Shown here: in pieces, positions 12,501 to 27,800 of the stretch | Numbering within the stretch: the stretch's first letter is position 1 | Layout: each line of letters opens with the position of its first letter | Origin: Ophiura sarsii | Taxonomy: Eukaryota; Echinodermata; Ophiuroidea; Amphilepidida; Ophiuridae | NCBI GenBank assembly: GCA_035610835.1 | Contig: CM069449.1 | Coordinates: forward strand, 13,712,531 to 13,776,530 | Reading direction: 5' to 3' | DNA length: 64,000 bases | Translations under genes and position numbers: made by a program | Notes under the pieces: generated by a model | Seen by the model: the letters and a program-made list of their open reading frames with translations, nothing else | What the model was told of the DNA's origin: nothing | Database searches by the model: none

Positions 12501-15500
12501 CTCATTTAACATCAGCGTGTAGATGCTCTGCCCAGACATTATTGTAAATGATTTTCCTCTTAATCAAGTGGTACATCTTTATCATCTATAGAGTATACCG
12601 GACCAGGGAACATATCTCATCGCTACCCATAATGCATTGCTTCAATTTAGTTTTTCGGCAACTTATTTGTTATCCGCGTTGCAGCAGTTTCTGTTGATAG
12701 TGACAAATTGAGCACTTATGAATAATGTACAGAACGCTACTACTAGAGGTCTTTGCAAACATTTGCCAGATCTCTGGAAAGATTTAAAGATATCTTGACT
12801 GAATATCCAGTCCTTGTTTTAACAGACAATTTAATTGTAGCCTGATCTCTGTGGTTAAGCTATAACTGTACAAATTCGGAGGTGTCATTTGATGATTGTA
12901 CTTGATTTCGCAAAGGATCGTGGGATTGCTAACATATCTACACTGAATACCGGACATTGATAAAGCACGTCGCTTATCCGTTTTCAATTTCAACCACGGC
13001 GATGCTTTATATCGTGACACGGCGAGCTCTAGGCACGTGCAAAGACGTTATATTTCTGCCAGCGTTTTATCACTGAAACGCAGTGATAGAACCGCGCGAT
13101 AAGTCAATCCGCCAACAACAAAAAAATGTAAGAAAAAAAATGTAAGAAAGAAAGATGGTACGATTAAAAGAGGCTTTTAGATGCCTTACAGAGCCCCGGT
13201 TGTTCCCCGGGGCTAGACCTATATACAAGACGCACGTGGGGCAAATCAGCGCACGTGCGCCTGGGTCTTTAAAGCTTTGCCAATAAGGTTCGTGTCCTGT
13301 CTGTACTAAACGCAGTCATATCAATGAACGGAGAAACTCAATAATTTATGCAAATGATGAAGAAAATGTTGGCTTTGTTCCGGGTAAACTCTTGTTTCTG
13401 CTTGCTTTATGAGGAGGGCTCCTTATTACTGAATCTCTGAATGCAAAAGATATGATATTACCAATGTATTTGCATACGATCTTATGACGGACGATATATC
13501 GGGGGCTCATGAGCGAAGGCCTAAAGCGAACGGAATGGTGATAGCATCACATTTGATAGCGTTGTTATAACGGGATACAGCGTTTATGAATTCATTACAC
13601 TCGTAATTAATAATATAACATGACTATTTACAAACTTCAATTCAGATTCTGAAATGTTGCAACAAATGCTCACATGTTGGTCACTTATCGATTATTTCTA
13701 TAACTTATAAGGCATTTTATAGGTTAACTTGTCTTAATCGGAAATGTTTTTAAACCATTATCACAGCATTTGTTATTATTTGGTTTTTTAACTCAAACAC
13801 ACTTTTTCCGACCCTAGATGAAAATCTGTAGTTATACCAAACCATAATAATAATATAATTTGATCAATTTTTGACCAATTCTAGCTTTTACGGAATCCAC
13901 ACGATTTAGCATTGCTTACACGCCGTGGCGTTGTTAAAACACAACACATTTGAGCAAGTAATCGCGCGTGTAAAGCATTATTTTGATAGTGTTTGGGGCG
14001 TACGAAGATATATCGCTTGAGAGTTCCAGATCCGTAACGCACAAAAGAGGGGCTTTTCACGGATATTATTATCGGGATCCAAGCTAGTTGTTTGCTCTGG
14101 CAAAAGGCGATGCTTAGGATGTTGTTGTTTTTGCAATTTGGGGGTCTTTGTCTATTTATGATCATATTAAATACGGCGTGGTCATCTCAACGCACACGGC
14201 CGGCTCTGTGATAGCTCCGTGGCTTTGGGGTGTGTATTTAAGATGTTGGATAAAGCATAGGGTATAGCTTTATTCTAACTGATCAGGGGACAGTGTTGAT
14301 CTCTGTGTATAGTTACGGCTATCTATTGCGTACTCAATAGGTTCACGCTTTGCTACCTATTTTAACACACGGGCATGACTATCAGCTGCTATCTACTGAA
14401 GATAGCAAATCGTAAAACCGGGCCCCGAAGAGATCGAGAGTGCGAAGTCGAGTGATGGAGGAGCATTGCTCTGAACAATAGGCCTACACTATTAAAACGA
14501 AGGGGTCATATAAGGAGGACGTCAACAATGCAACCAACTTATTATAGTTAAAAACAGAGTCAATTTTGTTTAAATTGATTGCATTAAAAAAGGAATTGAT
14601 GTCATGAACATTGCAATTTTCTATTATCGTACAAGTACAATCAGCGGGTGAAAAGCATCAAAGAGGGCCCGCGCAAAACAAAATTGACATTCAGTCTTAT
14701 GATATAATATCTCATTTGCCTCACGTGAAAAACTTGGAGAGTTTGAAGTAGCCCTATGCTATTTGATGATGAAGTACTGATTGAGATGAGCACCGGTGTA
14801 ATCTTATAAACACAGCTTGTTTTCAATCGCTTAAGGTATAAAGCTAAAACGAAATAGGACCAATAATATTTTACTCGTGATGGAGTATTATTCCCCACTT
14901 GTACCCGACTTGAGCACCACACACCATGGAGAACCACGGTTTGCGTTTACCATTTACCGTTAACCTTATTGCGCCGTCATCAACAAGTGTATGGGTGACA
15001 CCGTTACAAGATTGACGACCGGGTAAAGCTTGCGTGGAAGTCTAGCGCCAAAGGAAGGAAGCTCTTTTCTAAAAATTAATTGCGGAAAAATCAAGCTCTT
15101 CCGAGCACTTTCCCCGACTTCCTCCCGAGCCTGCGAATATGATCTTGGCGTGGTCCGAGACGGGATGCTGACTTAGCCATATATAACCATCAGACATCAG
15201 CGCAAGGGCTTTAAACTTAAAAGGGTCATGCGCAGTTCATGATTTGTGTGTACATATACACGCCTTCAGCTCGTCGAGTAATATCGAGTGAATTAACGCA
15301 AGCCATTTTCAACCCTTTTATCAACAAACACAGGGTTTGTCTTATTGCATGGTTAACGCTTTCCACGCGGCTACTAGTTTTACCATATATGCAAAATAAT
15401 TTTTTCAGAAACCTTTCCCAAATTTCAAAGGCTATCTCAAGAATTACTGAACCAATACTAGGAATCTTTGTACTTATTTCAATGCATTTCTCTTGATGAT

Positions 15501-18500
15501 TCCAAATTTAGTGATGAAATTCAATAATTTTGACATTTTTGACAATTTTTGTGAATATTTGGAATGTCGTCTGCAGCTGCCTGCCGCGTGGAAAGTGTTA
15601 ATTTAGAATGTCGATGTAGAGCGGACGGTATATAACATTGTAGATTCAGTTCCCAAGTACTCAGTCGGTCGCTGTAGTCCTATCTTGTTATCGATCTCAA
15701 ATGAGCTATTTCCTTTTAGCATGATGGGGTGGTGATTGGTGTAGTGTGTATTGCTCGGCGCGGCGGAGTAGTGCAACCTCAGCTTTAGCTCTTACCAACT
15801 TACCAACCAATATGCAGTGATATAGAATTCTAGGAAGCTAGCATGTTAACCCTCTCAAAGCTCAAATCGGTTCGGTGGATTGGATGGAATTTTTCGAGAT
15901 ATTTTTTTGAAAACCACTATCCCAGATCATCCCGCGATAGCGTATGGACCTACGATATCAAATGAATAAGGGCCAATTGACCGAACATAGGCTTAAGTTT
16001 TAGATTTATTTAGTGTTGAGATAGTTCAATAAAGCGATGGAAATATATATCTCAAGAACTTTTCAATTTGATCAATTCTAACTTGGTATGACTTGCCTCG
16101 ACGCGGATATTTAAACCCGTACTTATAGATGTACCAACCAAGGCATCCTTTTCTTCTTTTTCCCCTTTAAACATACACTGAGGCACAAGCAAACAAATCA
16201 AGTTCTGCATACCACTTTCTCTCTAGCTCTCCTTTCGTGAGTAATCGGTCTCAAAATAGCTGGCGAATGGATTTACAATTGGCGCAAATTGGGCGTTTTT
16301 AAACAGTCCTTGTCGAGCCAACCGAGCTAGCGCGCTGAATTCGCGAGCCTGAACCCTTTTAAAAATCGCGGCCCGTCATCACTATGCTTTTGGCTTTCTT
16401 TTCTTTCCTTTTTTCCTTATGCAGTAATGACATTCAAGCCACTTCTAGTTCAACCATCGCGCGACGCGGGCTTTCGTTTTGTTTGTCTTTTCACCACTCT
16501 CCATGAATAAATTTTCCCCCCTGATGCGATGTCAGATACGTTTTAGCCATCGTTCACTTACATCGCTTTAGCGAAAACAAACCGTAGCATCGTCGCACGT
16601 GGATTGCATACTATGTGCTACGGCATCGACTCTTTATATGTGTGACTACCTTAATTAGGAGGATGAGCTGACGATTTTACATGTCTTTATCATATTATAT
16701 CCCCGTGATATCATTTGAGTCTGAATGATCATTTTGAATGACCATTTTGAAGAGAACAAAAAGAAAACTGTCATTTAAAAGACTCAATTTCAAACAAATA
16801 TCGTATCGTTAAAGTTAAAAAACGTGTAAAGTGTTGAACTGAAAACTTCACGCTGCACTGCTTGTACTTTCGCATAATTCTCGAAAATTCTAGATAATAA
16901 TGATTATTTTCTAGCGTTGAGAAGGAAACACTTAACACGTAATTCTTAAGGAAACGGACTTTTTCATATTTTTGAGAAAATACGTTGCCATATGTGATGA
17001 TACAATAAAAATGATAAATATATAAAAGATAACTCAATCATATATTATGTATATGAACAAATTCAACCATAGTAGGCCTATTTAATACTAGGCGTATTAC
17101 TATTAGTCAATAAAATCCCCATTTTTCCACACAGCCATTACTTTGAATTTTGTTAAACAAATGTCAATTTAAATGTTTTTCAACGTTGAGGGCATTAAGA
17201 TAGTCCACGCTTCATAGGCGAAGTTCCCGTCCTGATATCGATATTGATCCAAGGGATATCCTAGTGTTTTAATAAATCATCAACTCAACTGTCGGGGCTC
17301 ACTAAGTAATGCTGATGAATTCATCTTCCAAAATATAAAAAAGCTCTGTTGTTTTGGCGCTTTTATGAGTGTTAATATACCAAGGGTGGCGTTTCCAACC
17401 CGCCCTCTGGCCTAGTTTACATATTTATATTTTGTTCGTATGGGACTGAGGCTCTATTGAAAACTGCTATACGATATACTGCCTATTACCAGAGGAAACG
17501 AAACGAAACCAGATACATCAATGCACTCAGCAATCTATGAACCTAACCGGCAATTCAGCGGACCAAAATCGGCGCAGACACGGTATGGTGGATCGAAATC
17601 ACTGCTCGGCGCGGTGCTGCTGAGACTTTTCTCCGCGGAGAATTAAGCCCGGCAGTAAAGCATATGTCTGCTAGTATTTGGTTGTCATTAATAACACGTA
17701 ACCTCGGTGTTTTTTGCCTTATAAAATAAGAAATCATGCCAAAGCCAGTTTTGAATATCTTTTAAGACCGGGGGCATTGTTTGTGTGTCGGGTGTAGGTA
17801 AACACGCCGCACTTTAACACACATCTGTGTGGGACGAGCAACGAGAGATCTTACTTACTATAACCGGTTTTCAGGCGGATGAAGACCATATTGCCAGGCA
17901 GTTTTATTAGCGTTTATCAACATCATAAATTGGCGCGAGAGTCAACATCGAGCTCAAAAGTCACGTATTATGAGCCCTATATATCCTTATCATCATTCAG
18001 AGAAGTCGTCAAATGCCTTCTAGTTAGGAGTAGCATAAAACATTGGCGGCAAAATTGGCTATAATTTACCACGCTTGTTGATCTATCGTGCTTTGGCATT
18101 CTTATATAACCATGATAACCAGGGATAACGTCTAACGGTTTCTTGTCGTCTGCTGTATTACGGTCTGCGACAATTTAATCCGGTTTAACTGACGGCTAAT
18201 CAACGTTTGCTATTGTCTTTAACAATATAACTTGGTTGACCCATGTTTACGCGGCGATTACAAAATATTATTATATCGATTAGGCCTATGACAAATTGCA
18301 TCTTATCGTAGTACGAATGACAGTGAGCATCCAACTAAACGGTTAATTAGCAGTTCAACTGATGGTTAAGTAACAGTTCAGTTGATGGCTAACCAACAAT
18401 TAAACTGATGGTTTACTAACAGTACATCTGGTGGTTAACTGGCGTTCAAGTGATTGTTTTAACAATTTAATTGTTATACTTAAAAGTATAACAATTTAAC

Positions 18501-21500
18501 TGTTTCAACTAACGGTTAATTAACAGTTCACCTAATGGTTTAAGCAGTTCAACTGATGGTTAACTATAGCAGTTCAACTGATGGTTAACTATAGCAGTTC
18601 AATTGAGGGTTAACAACCTGTTAAATAACTATCCAACCACCCCAACAACCCGACAAATAAACAAAATATAAACAAGAGAATATTACATTTTTTGTATCAA
18701 AGGGCGATGACCCATTTGCATTGTGATAAATCGTATTAATGGAAATCTAGTTCAATGCAAAACTCAATTTCGCGCGCATACATTTTCGCGATTTTCAAGT
18801 TTTCTTTTTGCACAAAAAATGGGAGCTGTATTGTTTTCCTTGATATGTTTGCGTTTCATTATCAAAATGTATATGGTAGGCCTATTCTCTATTCAATTTC
18901 AGCACATTGTAACGTACTATTTTATGCTTGCTGTTATATGTGTGCTTTTTTCACACCGGCCATGCATGCACTGTCGACATTCGGGAAACTTAAACCCTCG
19001 TAAAAGTAAAAGGGTATTACACACCAAAAATCGAATTGCATGAATTGACAAACACTGGAACGAAATAGAATATGGAATCAAAAAGGCTAAGATGACGAAA
19101 AAAATCTTTTCTCTACAGCCCCTTTTTCGAATTTTCAAAAACAACGAACATTTTGGAACTTTTGGACTATTTTTTTAATTTTTTTAATATATCTGAAAAT
19201 TCACCCTAATTTCCCGAAATTTCCCGGGGAAAACGCCCAACCGACCGACCCTTCCTGAGAGGTCCGTTTGCCCTTAGAACAGCGGTTGTTTCGTCGCCTA
19301 ACAGCCTAATACTAATTTACTATTATATTGTGTCCATCAAACTTAAATGTACAAGTAAGTGTATCAATCAAACATTGCGCTCCGTTGATGTTTTTTCGCA
19401 TGTTAAGGTTCGATCTCTTTAATCAGAAGTCTCGGATGAGGGGGTATTATTAATATTTTATTCATTATGATACATGACTGATATTTATTGTTCTAAGAAA
19501 ACAATATATCCATATAACACTACTACAGAGATGATCTGATGAAAAATGATGAATATGATCATATTCAAAGGGTACACCCCCGCCCATCCCGGAGGTATAT
19601 ACCTCCACCGACCCAAGATGAGTATTAAACCTAATCAGAAACAGCATTTTAAATTGTTGTTGAATAAAAGAATATGAAAGGTCATAAGTAATATTTTTTA
19701 TCACACGATGTTATTGTTTACGTTTTATTTTTTGATAAGAATGTATTGGAATTGTCACATCGCTATCAAATATAACGAAAAAAAGGAATTTAACACTTTC
19801 CATGATTATGTGTTACCATAATTATACAAAACAGATTTTTAAGAGACCTTTTCCCAACTTTTAAAGTCTTAACTCAAGAATGTTACTGAACCAATGCTAG
19901 GCATGTTTGTGCTTTTTAAATGCATTTCTCATGATTCCAAATACGGTGATGAAATTGAATATAAATGTTGACATTTTTGAAACATTTTGTGAAATTTTGG
20001 GACTGTCGTCTGCAGACGACTGCCGCGTGAAAAGTGTTAACATTAAATGACTTTTATCTCATTATTTGCTTATAATTTGTTACATCAGTTGTCTAGATCT
20101 GTGCATTGGTCTAACACAAATTTATGCTCATCAATATAACTATCTTGATAACATCTTAATGGCTTGTCGTGAGGTGTATAGCGCGCCGGGTGTGTCTAGG
20201 TGTGGGTTGAGCAAAGTGTCCATAATATAGAACTAACAAAGAAAACAATATGACAATGATAATAAAGACAAACAAGTTCATCAAATAATAATTGATTAAA
20301 CGCCTTTTTTTCACTTAAGAATGAAGTAATACAAATATTGATTAATTGCTGCTTTTCCGTAGACGGATTGTTAAAGTCGTCGTGTTTATTACAAGGGTTG
20401 CTCCTAAACCTGAGCAAGCGGCAAGTTTGAAATTGTGTTCCCGCTTGAGCCTTTACTGAATCACAGATTATCGAAATCTGTGCTAAAATGCTCCTCACTC
20501 TAAGAAATTAAAGAACCTTTTTTTGGCCTGCCAGTAGAACCCTTAAAGGTTCTTTAAAGAACCAAAAACAGTTCCACAAACATGATACAGAACCATGTTT
20601 GGTTCTTCAATTTTCAAGAACCTTTTTTATTAGGTTCAAGAGAGAGGTTCTTTATAGAACATACATTTGTTTTTTTAGAACCAAAAAATGGTTCTGTATC
20701 AAACAAAAGTGGTTCTGTATCATGTTTGGGGAACTATTTTTGGTTCTTTAAAGAACCTTTAAGGGTTTTCCTGGCAGGACAACTTTAGAACCATCTTTTC
20801 TGTCAAATTATCCTGCTTGGAGCAATTTTTCGGTATATTCTTGGTGTTCGATATTCATAAAGTTAAACTCGTGTAAAGACCCATTTACGGAATAAAGTTG
20901 ATATAATCCTTTAATCCGTCAATAGAGGATTTTGTGCAAGGTTCATTCCGTGCTGTCTTTTATATTCCATGGATAAACCACTTTTCACCTAACATGACAT
21001 TCTATTAGAAATAGCATACGGTAGGCTATGTGAATTGTCTCATTTTTTTCTCTTAAATTGCCCGTTTTCCGGTTTTTTTTATAATCAATCTAATTCTACC
21101 GAAATTATTCGCTCTTGATGCTGCGCGACTAAATATAAATAGGAGCAAAACATTGGCTTCCTTCAATGCAACATAGACAGTTATGATTGATATTGTGAAT
21201 GTATCAAGCATTCAAATTCTATGCTCTCGGCATGCTTGTGGGACTCTAACTGTTTCATAGTGAACCACGTGTATTTATCACTTCCAGCGGCTATTAGTTT
21301 TACCATGGGCTATCCATAACACAGATTTTTAAGAAACCTTTCTCAACTTTCAAAGTCCTATATCAAGGAGAACTGAACTGAATACTAGACATGTTTGTAC
21401 TTATTTGAATGCATTTCTCGTGTTGATTCCAAATATGGTAATGAAATTCAATAATGTTGACATTTTTGAAACTTTTTGTGAAATATTGGAATGTCGTCTG

Positions 21501-24500
21501 CAGACGCCTGCCGCGTGGAAAGTGTTAATTCAACATGTTGAATGTTCCCTTAGCATTCTCACATTATACCACGCGGGCATTGTAATAAATGTCGTTTTTC
21601 AATATGTACCATATACTTCAACATAGTTATTAAGAATTTCAAAAATACCCAAAAGAAATCCTAGAAAACAATGAAAATATTCTATTTTACCCACGGGCCT
21701 ACAATACATTAGTCACATACATATATTCACAACACACTTTATTTGTGTGTGTTGATATATTCGTCACCCGCCAAACACTGTACAATTATCCTATTAAATA
21801 GTCGTAGTAGTCTCCGCACGTGTATTTAAATGGTACTAGCGCGAAGCACTGTAATCCCGTCGACAAGGAAAAGATGGATTTCCGCGTGCTAGTCTTTAAG
21901 TCATTGTTCGTCTTGTCACGTTTGTGCTGCTCTAAATTAGCTCTTCTTTTAAAGGAATACAAAAGTCACATCTTCGGCTTGGCATGTGCGCTCTTCCAGG
22001 GACGCCTCCGGACGGCCAAAATCGTACCTCCATACATACATCTAATATCAAGTCGAAAAATCAGTGAGTTCAAACCGCGCAACGCCGCTGAGAGGGAGAA
22101 AGACAATAGCCAGTCAAACTCACTTAAATAAAGCGTTAGGGCACGCGCCCGGGTACAAAGCCCTCCGAGGGGCCTTATAAAGACGCTGAGCAAATTTACC
22201 TAGTCTTAAAAAATATTTATTACAGTAACTATTTTCATTGCACGGCTATATGATATCGGGGAGATTATTTTGCTCTGTTGGATTGGAAGTTGTGGCAGTT
22301 AAGGTTATAAATGCTCGTTTAAGACGAAGTATTGTGTGTGCCGAGTCGTAGCGGAGATTTGCTCGGCACACAAACCGTTCCATTCAACTCGGCGTTTTTT
22401 TACTCATGTCATTTAACAGTCAACTTAAAATTGATTGTGTTCATTTGAACAATATGGTGGTTCTTAGTCTCTTAATTAAGATGAGACCGTGCCTCATTTT
22501 TATCGCTAACACGCAGAAAATGTGGTGAAAGTATTGAAGTGCTAGCTTGGGGTTATGTACCACCGTTGAAATTCTTTGTCAAATGAGACTAGACGGTGAA
22601 AGACTCCGGTAATTCAGAGCAAGTTTTTCACGGTATCTGATTCCGTGAAAGATCTGAACCTGTGAGAAGAGAAATAATGAATTAGTAAATAGGCCCCTAT
22701 ACGCCGTCGCCGTGGTGATGAAAAAACGCCTAATAATCATATGCCATGGATTGGCTCTCGTGAAAAACGTCGTGAAAATGACGTGAAAAAAGAGAGTGAA
22801 TCAACACAAGCTCGTGAAAGCCCACATGAAATGTTGTGAAACAATCGGCCGCGTGGTCGTATTTGAACTAAGCTTTTTGAAACACATTCAATTTAAGTTT
22901 TAATCAACAGATCGACATTGGTTTTTAATAATGTCCAACTCTACATTAGTCTCCCTTTATTGTTTGATGGTATTTGTCGAGGAAGGTCTTACAGGCGCTT
23001 CTTAAACAACATTACATTTCCGAGGAGGATAAATAGTCGGATATCTACGGATATCTGCGGATATTTGCGCGGATATTCCGGCGCGGATATTATCCCTCCT
23101 CCTCCTCGTCCGCAGTCAGCTGAAGTGTTTAACTACGCAGGTGCATCCGTAGAGTTGTTGCTCGTTCTATCTATAGCCAATAAGCAAATGATAAATGTCA
23201 GTGCCGATGATTTCTGTATTAGGGTCACGACTCCCTCACTCTCTGTCTCTCTACAAAACCATCGACCTGACCGTGCAGTCGTCCAGCCGTGCATTAACAG
23301 TCACTAAATAGAATGTTGTCTTTACGCGTTCACATAGCGTTTCGAACACGGGGATTTAACACACGCGTGTTGGCCCCATTTGGCATATTAAACAGCCGAG
23401 GTTTGAACCGATTTGAGAGAGAGGATATCATTATTATAGACCAGGCATGCCAGGGGGTCTTGGTCTATATGCTAAGGTTTACACCTGACTATAAAATCAA
23501 AGCCGGGGCTTTCTGAACATTGACGTATTGTAGAAGTTATGACGTCATGTGTCTTGCCTTTTTCCAAGATTGCGTAGGCCTATTGTACTTTCCGCGCGGC
23601 TACCATAATGCAAAAGAGATTTGTTAGAAACCTTTTAAAGTCTATTTCATGGATAACTGAACCAATAATAAGCATGTTTGTACTTATTAATACATTCCTC
23701 ATGGTAACTCCAAATATGGTAATGAATTTAAATAATGTTGACATTTTTGAAACATTTTGTGAAATTTTGGAATGTCGTCTGCAGACGTCTGCATGCCGCG
23801 TGGAAAGTGTTAAAGTTCTTTGAGTTTTGTATTGCATAAAATTATATACAGATTTAAGCAGATTTGATTGCGATGTCGTGTTCATAAAACATAAGCAACC
23901 AAATATATGATTTTGTGCTATTTCCAATGGTTTTATAGAAGTTTTATTGTTATTGAAATTGTATATATATCGCAGCATTTTTTCACGGTGAATTTTGCTT
24001 GGCCGGAACGGCGGACAGATAAAAGCGTGACCGGACACATCCGTCGGGCATGAACACAATATCCGAATACAATTTTCATCACTATGACTCTCTCTTCTTG
24101 GACGTTTAAGTGAATATATTGTAATTTAAGTGAACTGCTCACTGTCTGAGCGTACATTGGTCTTCTCATATATACAAAATGATAAAAGATATTGAATTCA
24201 TAAAAAAAAAATTGCATTTATAAGCATGAACAATGGTTAAATATTAGATTTCGGCTGCACGCCATGTGATCGATATACTAATTTCACAATAGGATCTTGA
24301 AAAACTGATTAATATTATTGGGCTATGGGATATGCGCAATTAATAATTTTAACCTAGAATTTAAACGTTAAATACAAATGAATTTGCCATAGTTTTAAAC
24401 CTGGTTTAACAGTTTAAAGGTAGATGTTCCGATTTTCAACTTGGAAGTTTTCTATTCTACATTTGAAAGGTCATCCTTAAAAAAGGTCGTGTTCCAAAGT

Positions 24501-24819
24501 TTGAGTTGCATAGCTCTAATGGTTCTTATTTTAAAACGCACAAGATGCTGTGAACTGTACCCATTAGGAGTAGTACACAAACTATATCGGTGGTTACCAC
24601 CATTCGCGGTAATTCGACGTTATTTCATCGATTTCTCCGTAATTATACCGATTTAGGCCGTCAAATTTCAGTATGATGATGAGAAAAATACGAGCTTTCA
24701 TATGATATGAAAATCTCCGTATGTTTGAAATAATTCTGTGTTACGAAAATGTGATCGGGTCATCTACCTTAACTCCAGCTCTTGTTAAACTCATGATGAC
24801 GCAATATAGGCCGGTTTAA

Positions 24820-24850
<31 letters not shown>

Positions 24851-27800
24851 GAGTCAGATTTGGCCTATGTTAGAAAACGATTTTACACAACTTTCCCGAA
24901 TAACAACCGATAAGTGTTGTATACCATATTGTAGCCCTGGATGTCTAGTTTGAAAAACGCTTTCGGTTCCGCTCTGGTTGCCATGGTAACCGAGCAAGGG
25001 CTCTGATTGGCTGAACATGGGAACAGTCATAACTCAAAAACCAAATAACCCACTGGGATCATATTGGGGGGATAGATGCATAGCCAATCAGGGTATTTTA
25101 CACCGTAGTTTAAAAACGAAAAGGAAATTTAAAAAAACTCTTCATGATTTTGTTGGTATTGCTCTTCTTAACATCTGTGCAAATTTTCATTACAATCATA
25201 CATTGCGTTTTTGAGTTATGACTGTTCCCGTTTTCCAGATACGCGCTTTCGCTGTTTTGAGATATAGGCCGTTGAAGTTTCGAAACACATGAGGGCGCTT
25301 TTGCATATCAGTCTAACATTTAATCAATTTTCCTTTGCTATTTTTAGTTGGAAATTGAATTATCATAACTTTTAATGAAAGAATCATAAAAATTGAGTGA
25401 TGCGTTCTCTTTTAATTAATTATTTAGTTAATTTCCTTATATATAGCAGGGTGAAAAACAATGAAATACATAAGAAATTTGTCGTTACAAAATTTCTAAC
25501 CCCATATTTGTTTTACATAAATCCTAAAACACATTTTAGCCCAAAGTGAATGCAACATAATTGTTTTAAACTATTTATTTATGGGCGCACAGCACTAAAT
25601 CACTCCTCGTTTTGTGTAATGGTAGTAAGTTCCGGCAAAAACAAAAAACGATTTTGTGATTAATGGGGTCCTTTGGGAATCAGTTTGGCGTGAGGATAGC
25701 GTTTCATAATTAAAATGAAAGATAATCTCTTGTACTTTGATCAGGATATTGCAAAATATTGATTTTCGATTGTATTGAAAATTTATCACGCGTATGAACA
25801 CACGTGATCGGAGGCGGTTAGAAGGCGAGCGTCCGGGCTGAAAATAGGGGTGGCGCTGTTTAAATGATCGTATCGTAAAATCGAATTGGAAGGTGTAAAA
25901 CTTCTTGACGATTTTATGAAATTTGAATGTTTGTTTATTAGAATAAAGCATTCGAGACGTTCCAAAAATGGTTACTAAGGGCCCAAAATANNNNNNNNNN
26001 NNNNNNNNNNNNNNNNNNNNNNNNNNNNNNNNNNNNNNNNNNNNNNNNNNNNNNNNNNNNNNNNNNNNNNNNNNNNNNNNNNNNNNNNNNGGCTTATCTT
26101 CATTCAATTTTAACCTTTGTTCGACGTGTATTATAAGGCGGTTGATCTTCAATTACCATCAATTTCTAACCCTGGTTTAATTCAATTTAACCCTGGTTTG
26201 ATTCAATATAACCCGAGTTTAACACAAGACTAATAATAATATCCAACTGCAAGGGCATGCACGATGACGAAGTGTATGACTTGAAGTATCATCCTTTAAC
26301 ATGATGGAGAATTGGGCTGTTCCATTTGACAACCATACACCCCCTAATGGAAGACATTACCTGAATCTTCCCCCACATGGGTGACTCCATTTGATATCTA
26401 CATTCCATGTGTGGAAGATTAAGGTCATTTCTTCCATTAGGGGGTGTATGAATTGTAAACGGAATAGCCCATTTCAACCGCGACATCCATCCAAGGCGAT
26501 TTATATACCTCTCCTCCTTACCCGAAGTTCTCGGCTCATCCGTCTCTTCATCCAGCACATGCCGAGGGGCGTATCCCTAACAAAATGGTCGAGCGACGAG
26601 TGGCCCATAAGGACAGGAGCCTAAGGCGGCTCTCCCGGCAACAGCAAATATTTAACCATTTAACTTCTCTATCTCAAACCGATTTTTTATAAAATGTTTT
26701 GAGTTAATTATAAAAAAAGCAATGAGATAGTAGAGATATCAAAAATGGTTTATAAAACGTCCATACATGCCGTCAAATATGATTTCAAAACAAGTTAGCG
26801 CTGATTAATCGTGATCGAAGAAAGATAGAAAACAATCTTAAAGCAGTTTTTCTTTTTTGTAAATCATGCCCTAAACACTTGAAACATCACATACACTAAA
26901 CAGAACAGCGCGGGAATGGGTAGGGTATATGTACAATTCGCTATAAATAGCTGTCTTCTCCCCGGGCAAAGCCCCGGGCTCGATATAGCCCGATCGTTTC
27001 ACATTTTTCTCCTCTCTCTCTCTAGCGCAGCACTAGACACTTTTGTTTTTAGGCAATTAGGAATTCTTAGGTATATCGGATAGGCATAGCTTCGGGCGAT
27101 AAAATCTATGCCACGAGCACTTTAAACAGCGCTTTTTGATTTCGCTTAAAGACGAATCGAGTGCATCATGCAGTGGTTTATGCCTCGCGCGCCAAAGCAA
27201 GCACACGATTTTTTTTTGCTATAGTAGCAATGTTTGAGACGATATTATAGACTCCGCTATATATGATAGTTCACCACTCTGGCGATGTTTTAGAAAGGAC
27301 TGCCCTTACCAATCGTTTGCAAATGGGTTTTTTTGTCCATTAACCGTGGTAAATTCAAAGCACTCTGGGTTAATAAATAAAGTCATGAATGTCCATGTAG
27401 TGTTTGCTGTGCGCTGCGAGGCTGCTTTTTTCGCAAGTTCACGTTGTGCTCCTTTTTTAATTTTCGCTTTCACTGCTATCTTCAGTAGACGAGAACTTAA
27501 ACAGTCCCGGATGTACTACATGAATATTGCTTAATTGAACATGTCAAGGAGAGGATATGCGGGATATTGCAACATACTCTTTAGTAATAATCGTCATGAA
27601 ATATGATATAATAAAATTATTATTAACATACCGCGATAAATGTCAATTTCCGGACATTTTATGAGTCGTTCGACGACTACATGTGATGGTCTCTGGAGAA
27701 CACACGACTTATAGTATTAATGACGAAAAGACAATTGTTATCCTTATGTCGTCGTGGTAAAATGACCATGCCGGGGCAATGATTTACTAAACATTTATCA

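Noticed and set aside
22918..23307. 129-residue open frame
   Set aside because: No known domain, runs through a small GGATAT repeat, and has no splice or promoter support.
23580..24059. 159-residue antisense open frame, the longest in the window apart from one crossing the gap
   Set aside because: Most of its 3' part lies in a family A MITE, it matches no family I know, and similar frames appear in other MITE copies.
25595..26152. 185-residue antisense frame
   Set aside because: It crosses the 100-N gap, so its continuity is an artefact; neither side resembles a known protein.
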